Program-made: the position numbers and the translations under genes
The notes under the pieces: model-generated
The model's database searches: none
What the model was told of the DNA's origin: nothing
What the model saw: the letters and a program-made list of their open reading frames with translations, nothing else
Assembly: GCF_013285155.1 (NCBI RefSeq)
Contig: NZ_JABTEL010000002.1
Span: forward strand, 420,560-484,559
Direction: 5' to 3'
Source: Winogradskyella undariae
GTDB lineage: Bacteria > Bacteroidota > Bacteroidia > Flavobacteriales > Flavobacteriaceae
DNA length: 64,000 bases
Shown: one piece after another, positions 45,019-54,173 of the stretch
Layout of the letters: each line of letters opens with the position of its first letter
Position numbering within the stretch: position 1 is the first letter of the stretch

Positions 45019-45477
45019 TTATTTAGATGTATGTACAGAGGTTCCTTTTTCAACAAAACGTTTAAAGTTAGTCATATAAGTTTTGGTATGTTTTTTAAAT
45101 GCTCCAGGTATTAAAAGTAGCATTATGCTCATTTTAAAATTGGTAGGTTGAAAATTGTTTTTGCAAACCCATATAGTGTAATCTTCTTTTGTCGTTTTAA
45201 AATAATTTTCTTGAATGTTTTGTAACCCTTTGCTTGCGTATGTAGTGTGTAATTCGTCTGGCAGATTTTGTTTGGTAATAGTTTCTATGACTTCCATTTT
45301 ACGATTTCCAAAGCTATAATTTAATTTCATCTTTGCACCCAATTCATTCGGGTTTCCGTAAATATGTTCCATATTAATAAAGCCTTCTTGCCAATGTATT
45401 ATATTGTCAATAGAGTTCATTTTTTTGATAACTAATGAAATAGGTTTGTTAATTAATATTTCAAAAGTGTGTTTCAT
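45019..45477 (-). CDS. SRPBCC (START/Bet v1-like) family protein
   Basis: 152 residues. MKHTFEILINKPISLVIKKM start, a strand-rich middle and a C-terminal helix MTNFKRFVEKG are the pattern of SRPBCC ligand-binding proteins, with GFINMEHIYGNPNELGAKMKL as an internal repeat of the fold. Lipophilic ligand binding is likely but unspecified. Co-directional with the small gene at 44763. Confidence 0.75.
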   Translation of the reverse strand: MKHTFEILINKPISLVIKKMNSIDNIIHWQEGFINMEHIYGNPNELGAKMKLNYSFGNRKMEVIETITKQNLPDELHTTYASKGLQNIQENYFKTTKEDYTIWVCKNNFQPTNFKMSIMLLLIPGAFKKHTKTYMTNFKRFVEKGTSVHTSK

Positions 45478-45647
45478 AGAAAATGTTTTCTATAAATGTA
45501 TAAAAAAGGTATAGTAATCGTTTTAACTAATCGATGTCTGTACCGTTTTCATTGTTAAAATCATTATAAATCGTATAAGTTGTTATTCTAGATTGGTTTT
45601 TACGCCGTAACTAGCGAGCACTATTGAAATAATGCTTTTTAATCAGC

Positions 45648-45677
45648 TTGCTAAGTACACTAATTATGTTACTTTTG
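45648..45677 (+). promoter_or_regulatory. Promoter of the chaperone/isomerase operon
   Basis: TTG (45648-45650), 19-base spacer, TACTTTTG (45670-45677): the clearest Bacteroidota -33/-7 pair in the window. Predicted start near 45684, giving a leader of about 50 bases. Confidence 0.65.
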
Positions 45678-45735
45678 CTAAGTTTAAAAAATAAATATAC
45701 TTTATCAATAACTATAAAATAATAAAGGATTAATC

Positions 45736-47679
45736 ATGAATTTAAAATTCAAATGTTTGTTTCTAGTGTTTTTTGCACTAAATTTTTCTTTTTCTCAAGA
45801 AAGTGATGAGGTACTTCTTAAAGTCGCTGATGATTCCATTATGGCTTCTGAGTTTATTAGGGTTTATAATAAAAATTTAGATTTAGTTCAAGACGAGAGT
45901 CAAAAAGATATTGATGGTTACTTAAAATTATTCATAGAATATCAATTAAAACTAAAAGAAGCTAAGCGTTTAAAGTTAGATGAAGATGTAAGTTACCAAC
46001 GTGAGTTTTCTAGATACAAGAAACAATTGATTAAAAATTATATTGCAGATAATGAAGTTACTGATGCTTTGGTCAGAGAAGCTTATGATCGTAGTAATAT
46101 TGATATTAATGCATCTCACATTTTAGTCCGCTTAGATGCTTCGTCTAATGATACTATCAGTGCTTATAATCAAGTTTTAGCTTTAAGAAAACGTGCTTTA
46201 GAAGAAGGTTATGATAAAGTAAAAAAGGAAATGCATGATGGTAAAACTATTTTCCTTGAAGACTTAGGTTATTTTTCAGCTTTTAAAATGGTTTACGATT
46301 TTGAAACTGCTGCTTACAATACCAAAGTTGGAGAAATTTCTATGCCATTTAGAACGCAGTTTGGTTATCATGTTGTAAAAGTTAATGAAAGAAGAGGCAG
46401 TAGAGGTACTTTAACCGCAGAACATATTATGGTTAATTTTAATCCTAAAGATTCACTTTCAAATCCAGAAGCTAGAATTAATGATATTTATAAAAAGTTG
46501 AATCAAGGTGAAAGTTTTGAATCTTTAGCTAAACAATTTTCAGATGATAAAAACTCTGCTAAAAATGGCGGTAAATTAGCACCTTTTAAAAGTGGTCAAT
46601 TAAGTTCTACAGAATTTGAAGATGTAGCTTTTGGTTTAGAAAATGATGGAGATGTTAGTCAACCTTTTAAGTCAGCTTATGGATGGCATATTGTAAAAAG
46701 ATTAAGTTTAGAGCCTGTTGCACCGTTTGAAGATTTAAAAGCAACTTTTGAATCTAAAGTAAAAAGAGACTCAAGATCAAAGTTGATTAATGAGGCGATG
46801 ATTACAAAACTTGAAAATCAATATCAAATTACTTTCAATGATAAGTCAAAACCTTATTTTGTATCGATATTAAATGACGATTTTCTTAGCCGTAATTGGG
46901 TAGAGCCAAAAGACTTTAAAGCGACTGAAACTTTATTCACGATTAATAAAACTATTTTCACATATGAAGATTTTGCAAAGCATTTAAAATCAGCACAACG
47001 TATTCATAATGCTAAAAACAAGGATTTTGAAAATATTGTAACTACTGAATTTAAGAATTTTTACGAAAAATCAATTCTTCAGTATAGAGAAGATAATTTA
47101 GAAGTTGAAAATAAAGAGTACGCAAACATCTTAAAAGAATATAGAGACGGACTTTTATTGTTCGACTTAATGGAAAAAGAAGTTTGGAATAAAGCTTCTA
47201 AAGATTCAACGGGAATTGAAACGTTTTACAATACTAATAAATCGAAGTATTTATGGAAAGATAGAGTAGAGGTTGTTATTGCTTCATCTGCTGATAAATC
47301 TAAAATGAAGAAAATCCGTAAATTGATGAAGAAAGGGAAATCTGAAGCTTTTATAGAAGAGAAACTAAATACAGAAGACAAGCAAAATGTTATCTTCTCA
47401 AAAGGAACTTATACATTAGAAGACTCTACTTTACCTTCAGACTTTAAAGCTAAAGAAGGTGTTTCAGACGTTTATGAAAACCACGATGCATTTCATGTTA
47501 TTGATGTAAAGACTATTATACCTGCAGGTCAGAAAACCTTAGAAGAAGCTAGAGGTAATGTTATTAGTGATTACCAAGAGGAAATAGAAGCTAATTGGAT
47601 TAATGATTTATACGAACGCTTTAAAATAGACGTTAATCAAGCAACACTAGATGCTATCAAAGCTAAAATTGGAAACTAA
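45736..47679 (+). CDS. Periplasmic parvulin-type peptidyl-prolyl isomerase (two domains)
   Basis: 647 residues with a signal peptide (MNLKFKCLFLVFFALNFSFSQ). Two parvulin domains are visible: INASHILVRL (about 129-138) to FGYHVVKV (about 210-217), and LTAEHIMVNF (about 227-236) to YGWHIVKRL (about 315-323). The long C-terminal part (about 350-647) is a helical chaperone-like region. Probable outer-membrane protein folding factor like PpiD/SurA. First gene of a four-gene unit. Confidence 0.9.
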   Translation: MNLKFKCLFLVFFALNFSFSQESDEVLLKVADDSIMASEFIRVYNKNLDLVQDESQKDIDGYLKLFIEYQLKLKEAKRLKLDEDVSYQREFSRYKKQLIKNYIADNEVTDALVREAYDRSNIDINASHILVRLDASSNDTISAYNQVLALRKRALEEGYDKVKKEMHDGKTIFLEDLGYFSAFKMVYDFETAAYNTKVGEISMPFRTQFGYHVVKVNERRGSRGTLTAEHIMVNFNPKDSLSNPEARINDIYKKLNQGESFESLAKQFSDDKNSAKNGGKLAPFKSGQLSSTEFEDVAFGLENDGDVSQPFKSAYGWHIVKRLSLEPVAPFEDLKATFESKVKRDSRSKLINEAMITKLENQYQITFNDKSKPYFVSILNDDFLSRNWVEPKDFKATETLFTINKTIFTYEDFAKHLKSAQRIHNAKNKDFENIVTTEFKNFYEKSILQYREDNLEVENKEYANILKEYRDGLLLFDLMEKEVWNKASKDSTGIETFYNTNKSKYLWKDRVEVVIASSADKSKMKKIRKLMKKGKSEAFIEEKLNTEDKQNVIFSKGTYTLEDSTLPSDFKAKEGVSDVYENHDAFHVIDVKTIIPAGQKTLEEARGNVISDYQEEIEANWINDLYERFKIDVNQATLDAIKAKIGN

Positions 47680-48541
47680 TTTGTATTTTTTGAAACACTT
47701 TATATATATAGGTATTTTATGTTTGCTTTTTTCTAGCTGTGATTTTATTAAACCATCAGAGGATTTAAAGCCAGTAGCTAGAGTTAATGAAAGCTTTCTT
47801 TATGAAGAAGATTTAATTGATGTCGTACCAAGCGGAACCTCTAAGGAAGATAGTACTTTAATCGTCAATTCTTATATAGAGCGTTGGGCAAGGCAATTAC
47901 TTTTAATGGATGGCGCTTTGGTTAATCTTTCAGAAGAAAAACAATCAGAATTTTCAAAATTAGTAGAACAATATAAAAGTGATTTGTATACAAAAGCATA
48001 TTTAGAAGGCTTAGTTAAGAAAAGTATAGATTCTTTTGTCCCTAGAGAAACAGCAGAGTTATTTTATGAAGCAAATAAGGAATCTTTCAAGTTAAACGAT
48101 GATCTTATTCAGTTGAGATATGTAAGTTTACCTTTAAACCCTATTAATTTAGATACTATAACAATGCGTTTTAAACGTTTTGAAGAAAAAGATAAAATCT
48201 ATTTAGATTCTATTTCTGTACAATTCAAATCGTACTCATTAAATGATTCACTTTGGGTTAAATTAAATCATGTTGCAGAAAAAATTCCTATTATAAATAA
48301 TACAAATAAAAATGAACTGTTAAAAAAAACAAATTTCTTACACCTCAAAGATTCATTAAACCTATATTTGATGCTAGTAAACGACGTGCGACTTCAAAAT
48401 GATTATGCACCTTTGGATTATGTTAATTCGTCGATTAAAAAAATTGTTATAAACAAGAGAAAACTAGAGCTCATCAAGCAACTCGAAAATGATATTACAA
48501 CAGATGCTATTAAAAACAATAAATTCGAAACTTACAATTAA
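47651..48541 (+). CDS. Lipoprotein of the SurA-type chaperone operon
   Basis: 296 residues. Lipobox LLFSSC gives a lipid-anchored mature protein. From the ATG at 47651 the gene overlaps the previous one by 29 bases; a TTG at 47681 gives a shorter, more typical 20-residue signal peptide. The sequence resembles the N-terminal chaperone half of PrsA/SurA-type proteins (helical, with ETAELFYEANKESFKLND) but no parvulin domain can be seen, so it may be a chaperone without isomerase activity. It overlaps the next gene by about 50 bases. Confidence 0.75.
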   Translation: MLSKLKLETNLYFLKHFIYIGILCLLFSSCDFIKPSEDLKPVARVNESFLYEEDLIDVVPSGTSKEDSTLIVNSYIERWARQLLLMDGALVNLSEEKQSEFSKLVEQYKSDLYTKAYLEGLVKKSIDSFVPRETAELFYEANKESFKLNDDLIQLRYVSLPLNPINLDTITMRFKRFEEKDKIYLDSISVQFKSYSLNDSLWVKLNHVAEKIPIINNTNKNELLKKTNFLHLKDSLNLYLMLVNDVRLQNDYAPLDYVNSSIKKIVINKRKLELIKQLENDITTDAIKNNKFETYN

Positions 48542-49946
48542 AGCAGCGTTATTAGTTTGCTTTATTTCATTTAACATTATTAATGCTCAAGAAATCATCG
48601 ATGATGAAATTCTTGCTCCAGTAGAACAACCAAAAGACAGTGTTGTAAAGAAATCGAGGATCAAAGCAGACGGTGTTGCAGCTGTTGTCGGTGATTTTAT
48701 CATTTTAGAATCAGATTTAGACAGAGAAATTGCACAACTAAAAGCACAAGGAGCAGATTTAAAAGATTTGACAAGATGTGAGCTTTTTGGAAGTTTATTA
48801 GAAAGTAAATTGTATGCACACCAAGCTATTCAAGATAGTATTCTGGTTAACGAATTACAGATTAGTCAAACTACAGATCAGCAAATACAAGGTATTTTAG
48901 GACAAACACAAGGAGATATGCAAGGCTTATTAGAATTTTACAAAAAAGATTCTGAAGAAGCATTGCGTGAAGAAATGAACGAGATCAATAAAAACAGATA
49001 TTTAGCTCAAGAAATGCAGGCTAAAATTACTGGAGATATTGAAGTAACACCAGAAGAGGTTCGTACTTTTTTTAATGAAATTCCAGAAGACGAGCGTCCA
49101 ATATTTGGTACTGAATTAAAGTTAGCGCAAATTGTTGTTATTCCTGAAGTGACTGAAGAAGCTAAACAAAGTGTTATTGATAGACTAAATGAATTTAAAA
49201 AGGATATTGAAGAAAATGGATCTAGTTTTATAACTAAAGCTATTTTTTATTCTGAAGATGGTTCTAAAAGTGATGGTGGAAGATTACCAACCATGAATAG
49301 AAAACAGCCAAGGATGGTTAAAGAATTTAGAGATGTTGTTTTCTCTATGCAAGAAGGTGAAATTTCAAAACCATTTGAAACTGATTTTGGTTACCATATT
49401 GTATTCTTAGAAAAAATTAGAGGTCAAGAATATGATGTAAGACACATTTTATTAAGACCAGAATTAACTCAAGATGCAATACAGAAAGCTAAAGATGAAA
49501 TAGACGAAGTAAGAGCAAAGATTGTTGATGGTTCTTTAACATTTGAAGATGCAGCAAGAGAGTTTAGTGATGAAAAAGAAACGAAGTTTGAAGGTGGTCA
49601 ATTAACAAACCCTACAACTCAAGATTTTAATTTCGAATTAACAAAAATGGAGCCAGAACTTTATTCTCAAATTCAAGATTTACAAGATGGAGAAATTAGT
49701 AAAGTTTTACAAGATGAAGATCGTGTTAATAGAATTAAATTTAAGATTTTAACTGTAACTGATCGTTTAGATGATCATAAAGCAGATTTCGCAAAAGATT
49801 ATCTTAAAATTAAAAACTTAGCATTACAAGATAAACAAGTTCAAGCTATTGGTAAATGGCAAAAGGAAACGATTGTAGATACTTACATTAAAATTAATGG
49901 AGAGTATAAAGATTGTGATTATCAAAGTAACTGGCTAAAAAAATAA
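48489..49946 (+). CDS. surA: Peptidyl-prolyl isomerase SurA
   Basis: 485 residues (ATG at 48489, or 48504, MLLKTINSKLTIKAALL). Signal peptide up to FNIINAQE, then the SurA N-terminal chaperone region (VAAVVGDFIILESDLDREI, about 62-80), first parvulin domain (ELKLAQIVVIPEV, about 213-225, to FGYHIVFLEKI, about 300-310) and second parvulin domain (EYDVRHILLRPEL, about 313-325). It assists outer-membrane protein delivery to BAM. The start lies inside the previous gene, so translation is coupled. Confidence 0.92.
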   Translation: MILQQMLLKTINSKLTIKAALLVCFISFNIINAQEIIDDEILAPVEQPKDSVVKKSRIKADGVAAVVGDFIILESDLDREIAQLKAQGADLKDLTRCELFGSLLESKLYAHQAIQDSILVNELQISQTTDQQIQGILGQTQGDMQGLLEFYKKDSEEALREEMNEINKNRYLAQEMQAKITGDIEVTPEEVRTFFNEIPEDERPIFGTELKLAQIVVIPEVTEEAKQSVIDRLNEFKKDIEENGSSFITKAIFYSEDGSKSDGGRLPTMNRKQPRMVKEFRDVVFSMQEGEISKPFETDFGYHIVFLEKIRGQEYDVRHILLRPELTQDAIQKAKDEIDEVRAKIVDGSLTFEDAAREFSDEKETKFEGGQLTNPTTQDFNFELTKMEPELYSQIQDLQDGEISKVLQDEDRVNRIKFKILTVTDRLDDHKADFAKDYLKIKNLALQDKQVQAIGKWQKETIVDTYIKINGEYKDCDYQSNWLKK

Positions 49947-49952
49947 GAATAT

Positions 49953-50906
49953 ATGTCTGATGTTAATCTGATTGAAAATTTCGTTAAAAAATTTGCAGAC
50001 TTAAAGCAAGAAGTTGCTAAAGTTATCATTGGTCAAGATGAGGTTGTAGATCAAATTTTAATTTCTATTTTTTCAGGAGGTCACTCACTTTTAGTAGGAG
50101 TACCTGGTCTGGCAAAAACATTAATGGTTAACACAATTTCTCAGGCTTTAGGATTGAATTTTAAACGTATTCAATTTACACCAGATTTAATGCCTAGTGA
50201 TATTCTAGGTAGCGAAATTTTAGACGAAAACAGACAATTTAAATTTATAAAAGGTCCCATATTTTCTAATATTGTTTTAGCAGATGAGATTAACAGAACA
50301 CCTCCTAAAACGCAAGCCGCTTTATTAGAAGCGATGCAAGAGCGTTCAGTTACAGTTGCTGGACATCCATATAAATTAGATTTACCTTATTTTGTTTTAG
50401 CAACACAAAATCCAATTGAGCAAGAAGGAACTTATCCTTTGCCAGAAGCTCAATTAGACCGTTTTATGTTTGCTATTAATTTAGAATATCCTTCATTTCA
50501 AGAAGAAGTCGATGTTGTTAAAGCGACAACAACTGATGTTAAAAAAACAGTTAATTCTTTATTTACAGCACAAGAAATTATAGACTTTCAGAATGTCATT
50601 CGTCGTATTCCTGTAGCAGATAATGTTATTGAATACGCTGTGTCTTTAGTTGCTAAAACGAGACCAAAAGAAAATTCTGCTGCAGAGATTGTAAAAGAAT
50701 TTGTAGATTGGGGAGCAGGTCCAAGAGCTTCACAAAATTTAATTTTGGCTGCTAAAACACATGCTGCAACAAAAGGTAAATTCTCTCCAGATATAGAAAA
50801 TATCCAAGCCGTTGCTACGGGGATTCTAAGACATCGTATTATTAAAAACTACAAAGCAGAAGCAGAAGGTATTACAGACGAGAAGATTATTCAAAGTTTG
50901 TTTTAA
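49953..50906 (+). CDS. MoxR-family AAA+ ATPase
   Basis: 317 residues. Walker A GVPGLAKTLM (about 49-58), Walker B LADEINRTPPKTQAALLEAMQE (about 109-130), sensor ATQNPIEQEGTYPLPEAQLDRF (about 150-171). MoxR ATPases act as chaperones, often with von Willebrand A-domain partners. The partner genes (DUF58/VWA) usually found beside it are absent here; instead it follows surA by 6 bases and a 270-base gap leads to acnB. Confidence 0.9.
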   Translation: MSDVNLIENFVKKFADLKQEVAKVIIGQDEVVDQILISIFSGGHSLLVGVPGLAKTLMVNTISQALGLNFKRIQFTPDLMPSDILGSEILDENRQFKFIKGPIFSNIVLADEINRTPPKTQAALLEAMQERSVTVAGHPYKLDLPYFVLATQNPIEQEGTYPLPEAQLDRFMFAINLEYPSFQEEVDVVKATTTDVKKTVNSLFTAQEIIDFQNVIRRIPVADNVIEYAVSLVAKTRPKENSAAEIVKEFVDWGAGPRASQNLILAAKTHAATKGKFSPDIENIQAVATGILRHRIIKNYKAEAEGITDEKIIQSLF

Positions 50907-51122
50907 CTAAAAGAGGTTTAATTTTGTAACCTTAGTGATTTTGTAAATGCAATTCCACCTTTACTTTTTATAATTCATATTTATTCTAAATAAGATAACT
51001 TTCTCATTTTTTTATTAAAATATTGTTTTTTAGTTGCTTATGTGCGTTATTGTCGATAATTAAAATTAATTATACTATATATTTAAAGAATAAGCAATAA
51101 TGTTACATATTCTTAAAATGTG

Positions 51123-51130
51123 TAGATTTG
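51123..51130 (+). promoter_or_regulatory. Candidate acnB promoter -7 box
   Basis: TAGATTTG matches TAnnTTTG. Predicted leader of about 45 bases before the ATG at 51181. No good -33 TTG. Confidence 0.4.
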
Positions 51131-51180
51131 TTTCGTTTAAAAAACACAAAACAACTTAAAACAACTCTATTATATACTAT

Positions 51181-53958
51181 ATGAACATTTATACTGATTA
51201 CCTAAAGCAGATAGAAGACCGAAAAGGTCAAGGACTTCATCCGCAACCAATTGATGGTTCTGAATTACTTAGCCAAATTATTGAGCAAATTAAAGACGTA
51301 AATAATGAATATAGAGAAGATTCTCTAAACTTTTTTATCTACAATGTTTTACCAGGAACCACAGCTGCTGCGAGTGTTAAAGCTAAGTTTTTAAAGGAAA
51401 TCATTTTAGGTGAATCTATTGTTGAAGAGATTACTCCAACTTTCGCTTTTGAGCAATTATCTCACATGAAAGGTGGACCTTCTGTAGACGTATTGTTAGA
51501 TTTAGCTTTAGGTAGTGATGTAGAAATAGCTAAAGAATCTGCCGAAGTTTTAAAAACACAAGTATTCCTTTACGAAGCCGATATGGATCGTTTAGAAGAA
51601 GCTTATAAAGGAGGAAGTGATATTGCTAAAGAAATTATAGAAAGCTACGCTAAAGCAGAGTTTTTTACCAAACTTCCAGAATTAGATGAAGAAATTGAAA
51701 TTGTAACTTTTGTTGCTGGTGTTGGTGATATATCTACTGATTTATTATCTCCAGGAGGTGATGCACACTCGCGTTCAGATAGAGAATTACATGGTCAATG
51801 TTTATTTGAGCATAACAAAGAACAACAAAACGAATTAAAAGCATTACAAGCACAACATCCTGATAAACGTGTGATGTTAATTGCAGAAAAAGGTACGATG
51901 GGTGTTGGTTCATCTAGAATGTCTGGTGTAAATAACGTGGCTTTATGGACAGGTATTAAATCTAGTCCATATGTTCCTTTTATTAATATTGCTCCAGTAA
52001 TAGCAGGTACAAACGGAATTTCTCCAATTTTCTTAACTACTGTTGGAGTAACTGGAGGTATTGGTTTAGATCTTAAAAATTGGGTACAACAAAAGGATGC
52101 TGAGGGAAACACAATTCGTAACGAAGAAGGAGAACCTGTTTTAAAAGAAGTATATTCTGTAGCAACAGGAACAGTACTTACTATAAATACAAAAGAGAAA
52201 AAATTATATAACGGAGATACAGAATTAAACGATATTTCTGCTGCATTTACACCACAGAAAATGGAGTTTATGAAAGCAGGTGGTTCATATGCTGTTGTTT
52301 TTGGTAAAAAATTACAAACATTTGCTGCAAAAACGTTAGGAATCGTAGCTCCTGAAGTATATGCTACTTCAAAAGAAATTTCTATAGAAAATCAAGGACT
52401 TACTGCCGTTGAAAAAATATTCAATAAAAACGCTGTAGGAACAACTCCAGGCAAAACGTTACATGCAGGTTCAGATGTTCGTGTAGAAGTAAACATTGTA
52501 GGATCTCAAGATACTACAGGTTTAATGACATCTCAAGAATTAGAGATGATGGCAGCTACGGTTATTTCTCCAATTGTAGATGGTGCTTACCAATCAGGTT
52601 GTCATACAGCATCTGTTTGGGATGATAAATCTAAAGCGAATATTCCAAGATTAATGAGCTTTATGAACGACTTTGGTTTAATTACTGGCCGTGATCCTAA
52701 AGGGAAATATTTCCCAATGACAGATGTTATTCATAAAGTATTAAATGATCTTACGGTAGGAGATTGGGACATTATTATTGGTGGAGATTCTCATACACGT
52801 ATGTCTAAAGGTGTTGCTTTTGGTGCCGATTCAGGTACAGTAGCTTTAGCATTAGCAACAGGTGAGGCTTCAATGCCAATCCCTCAATCTGTAAAAGTTG
52901 TTTTTAAAGGAGAAATGAAATCTTATATGGATTTCCGAGATGTTGTTCATGCAACGCAGCAACAAATGTTGAAGCAATTTGGAGGAGAAAACGTATTCCA
53001 AGGTCGTGTTATTGAAGTTCATATCGGAACTTTAACTTCAGATGAAGCTTTTACATTTACAGATTGGACAGCAGAAATGAAAGCTAAGGCTTCTATTTGT
53101 ATTTCTGAAGATGAAACATTGATTGAATCTTTAGAGATTGCTAAAGGTCGTATCCAAATCATGATTGATAAAGGTATGGATAACGAAAAGCAAGTTCTTA
53201 AAGGTCTTGTTGATAAAGCAGAAACTAGAATTACAGAACTTAAAACGGGTATTAAACCAGCGTTAAGACCAGATGCAGATGCTAAATATTACGCGGAAGT
53301 GACTATTGACTTAGATGAAATTGCTGAGCCAATGATTGCAGATCCAGACGTAAATAACGAAGATGTATCTAAACGTTACACACACGATAATATTAGACCA
53401 TTATCCTACTACGGAGGAACTAAAAAAGTAGATTTGGGATTTGTAGGATCTTGTATGGTGCATAAAGGGGATATGAAAATATTAGCTCAAATGCTAAAAA
53501 ATATTGAAGCACAACATGGTAAAGTAGAATTTAAAGCACCTTTAGTTGTTGCTCCTCCAACTTATAACATTGTTGATGAGTTGAAAGCAGAAGGAGATTG
53601 GGATGTTTTAGTAAAATATTCAGGTTTTGAGTTCGATGATAGCGCACCAAAAGGTTTAGCACGTACTAAGTATGAAAACATGTTATACTTAGAGCGTCCT
53701 GGTTGTAACTTATGTATGGGTAATCAAGAAAAAGCAGAACCAGGAGATACGGTTATGGCAACTTCTACACGTTTATTCCAAGGAAGAGTTGTAAAAGATG
53801 ATGGAGAGAAAAAAGGAGAATCTTTATTATCATCTACTCCAGTTGTAGTATTATCTACAATCTTAGGAAGAACACCAACTATGGCAGAGTATGAAGCAGC
53901 AGTTGAAGGTATTGTTTTAACAAAATTTAAGCCTTCTAGCAAAAAGTTAGTAAGCTAA
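51181..53958 (+). CDS. acnB: Aconitate hydratase B (2-methylisocitrate dehydratase)
   Basis: Citrate/isocitrate interconversion in the TCA cycle, with side activity on 2-methylcitrate. 925 residues with the AcnB arrangement: N-terminal HEAT-like domain (about 1-160), swivel domain, then catalytic domains. The three [4Fe-4S] cysteines are in VGSCMVHKG (about 756-764) and RPGCNLCMGNQ (about 839-849). It is followed by a terminator and a second, unrelated aconitase gene. Confidence 0.95.
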   Translation: MNIYTDYLKQIEDRKGQGLHPQPIDGSELLSQIIEQIKDVNNEYREDSLNFFIYNVLPGTTAAASVKAKFLKEIILGESIVEEITPTFAFEQLSHMKGGPSVDVLLDLALGSDVEIAKESAEVLKTQVFLYEADMDRLEEAYKGGSDIAKEIIESYAKAEFFTKLPELDEEIEIVTFVAGVGDISTDLLSPGGDAHSRSDRELHGQCLFEHNKEQQNELKALQAQHPDKRVMLIAEKGTMGVGSSRMSGVNNVALWTGIKSSPYVPFINIAPVIAGTNGISPIFLTTVGVTGGIGLDLKNWVQQKDAEGNTIRNEEGEPVLKEVYSVATGTVLTINTKEKKLYNGDTELNDISAAFTPQKMEFMKAGGSYAVVFGKKLQTFAAKTLGIVAPEVYATSKEISIENQGLTAVEKIFNKNAVGTTPGKTLHAGSDVRVEVNIVGSQDTTGLMTSQELEMMAATVISPIVDGAYQSGCHTASVWDDKSKANIPRLMSFMNDFGLITGRDPKGKYFPMTDVIHKVLNDLTVGDWDIIIGGDSHTRMSKGVAFGADSGTVALALATGEASMPIPQSVKVVFKGEMKSYMDFRDVVHATQQQMLKQFGGENVFQGRVIEVHIGTLTSDEAFTFTDWTAEMKAKASICISEDETLIESLEIAKGRIQIMIDKGMDNEKQVLKGLVDKAETRITELKTGIKPALRPDADAKYYAEVTIDLDEIAEPMIADPDVNNEDVSKRYTHDNIRPLSYYGGTKKVDLGFVGSCMVHKGDMKILAQMLKNIEAQHGKVEFKAPLVVAPPTYNIVDELKAEGDWDVLVKYSGFEFDDSAPKGLARTKYENMLYLERPGCNLCMGNQEKAEPGDTVMATSTRLFQGRVVKDDGEKKGESLLSSTPVVVLSTILGRTPTMAEYEAAVEGIVLTKFKPSSKKLVS

Positions 53959-53978
53959 ATTAAAAGTTTATTTATAAT

Positions 53979-54012
53979 AGAAAGCCTGAGTCATTGACTC
54001 AGGCTTTTTTGT
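53979..54012 (+). terminator. acnB terminator
   Basis: 13-bp perfect stem (53981-53993 with 53995-54007) then a T-run. It separates acnB from the next aconitase gene. Confidence 0.85.
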
Positions 54013-54173
54013 GTTTATTTAAGACTCAATTTATTGAGTTGAAGGAAGCTTTTTTTTTTGATAAGAATTGCTGTTACAAGGTTTATATTAAGCTTAACTT
54101 TTTTCTTTTTTATAGTTATTCTATATTTTGTATATTGTAGGATTGAATTAATTTAAAAATAACAAGAAATAAT

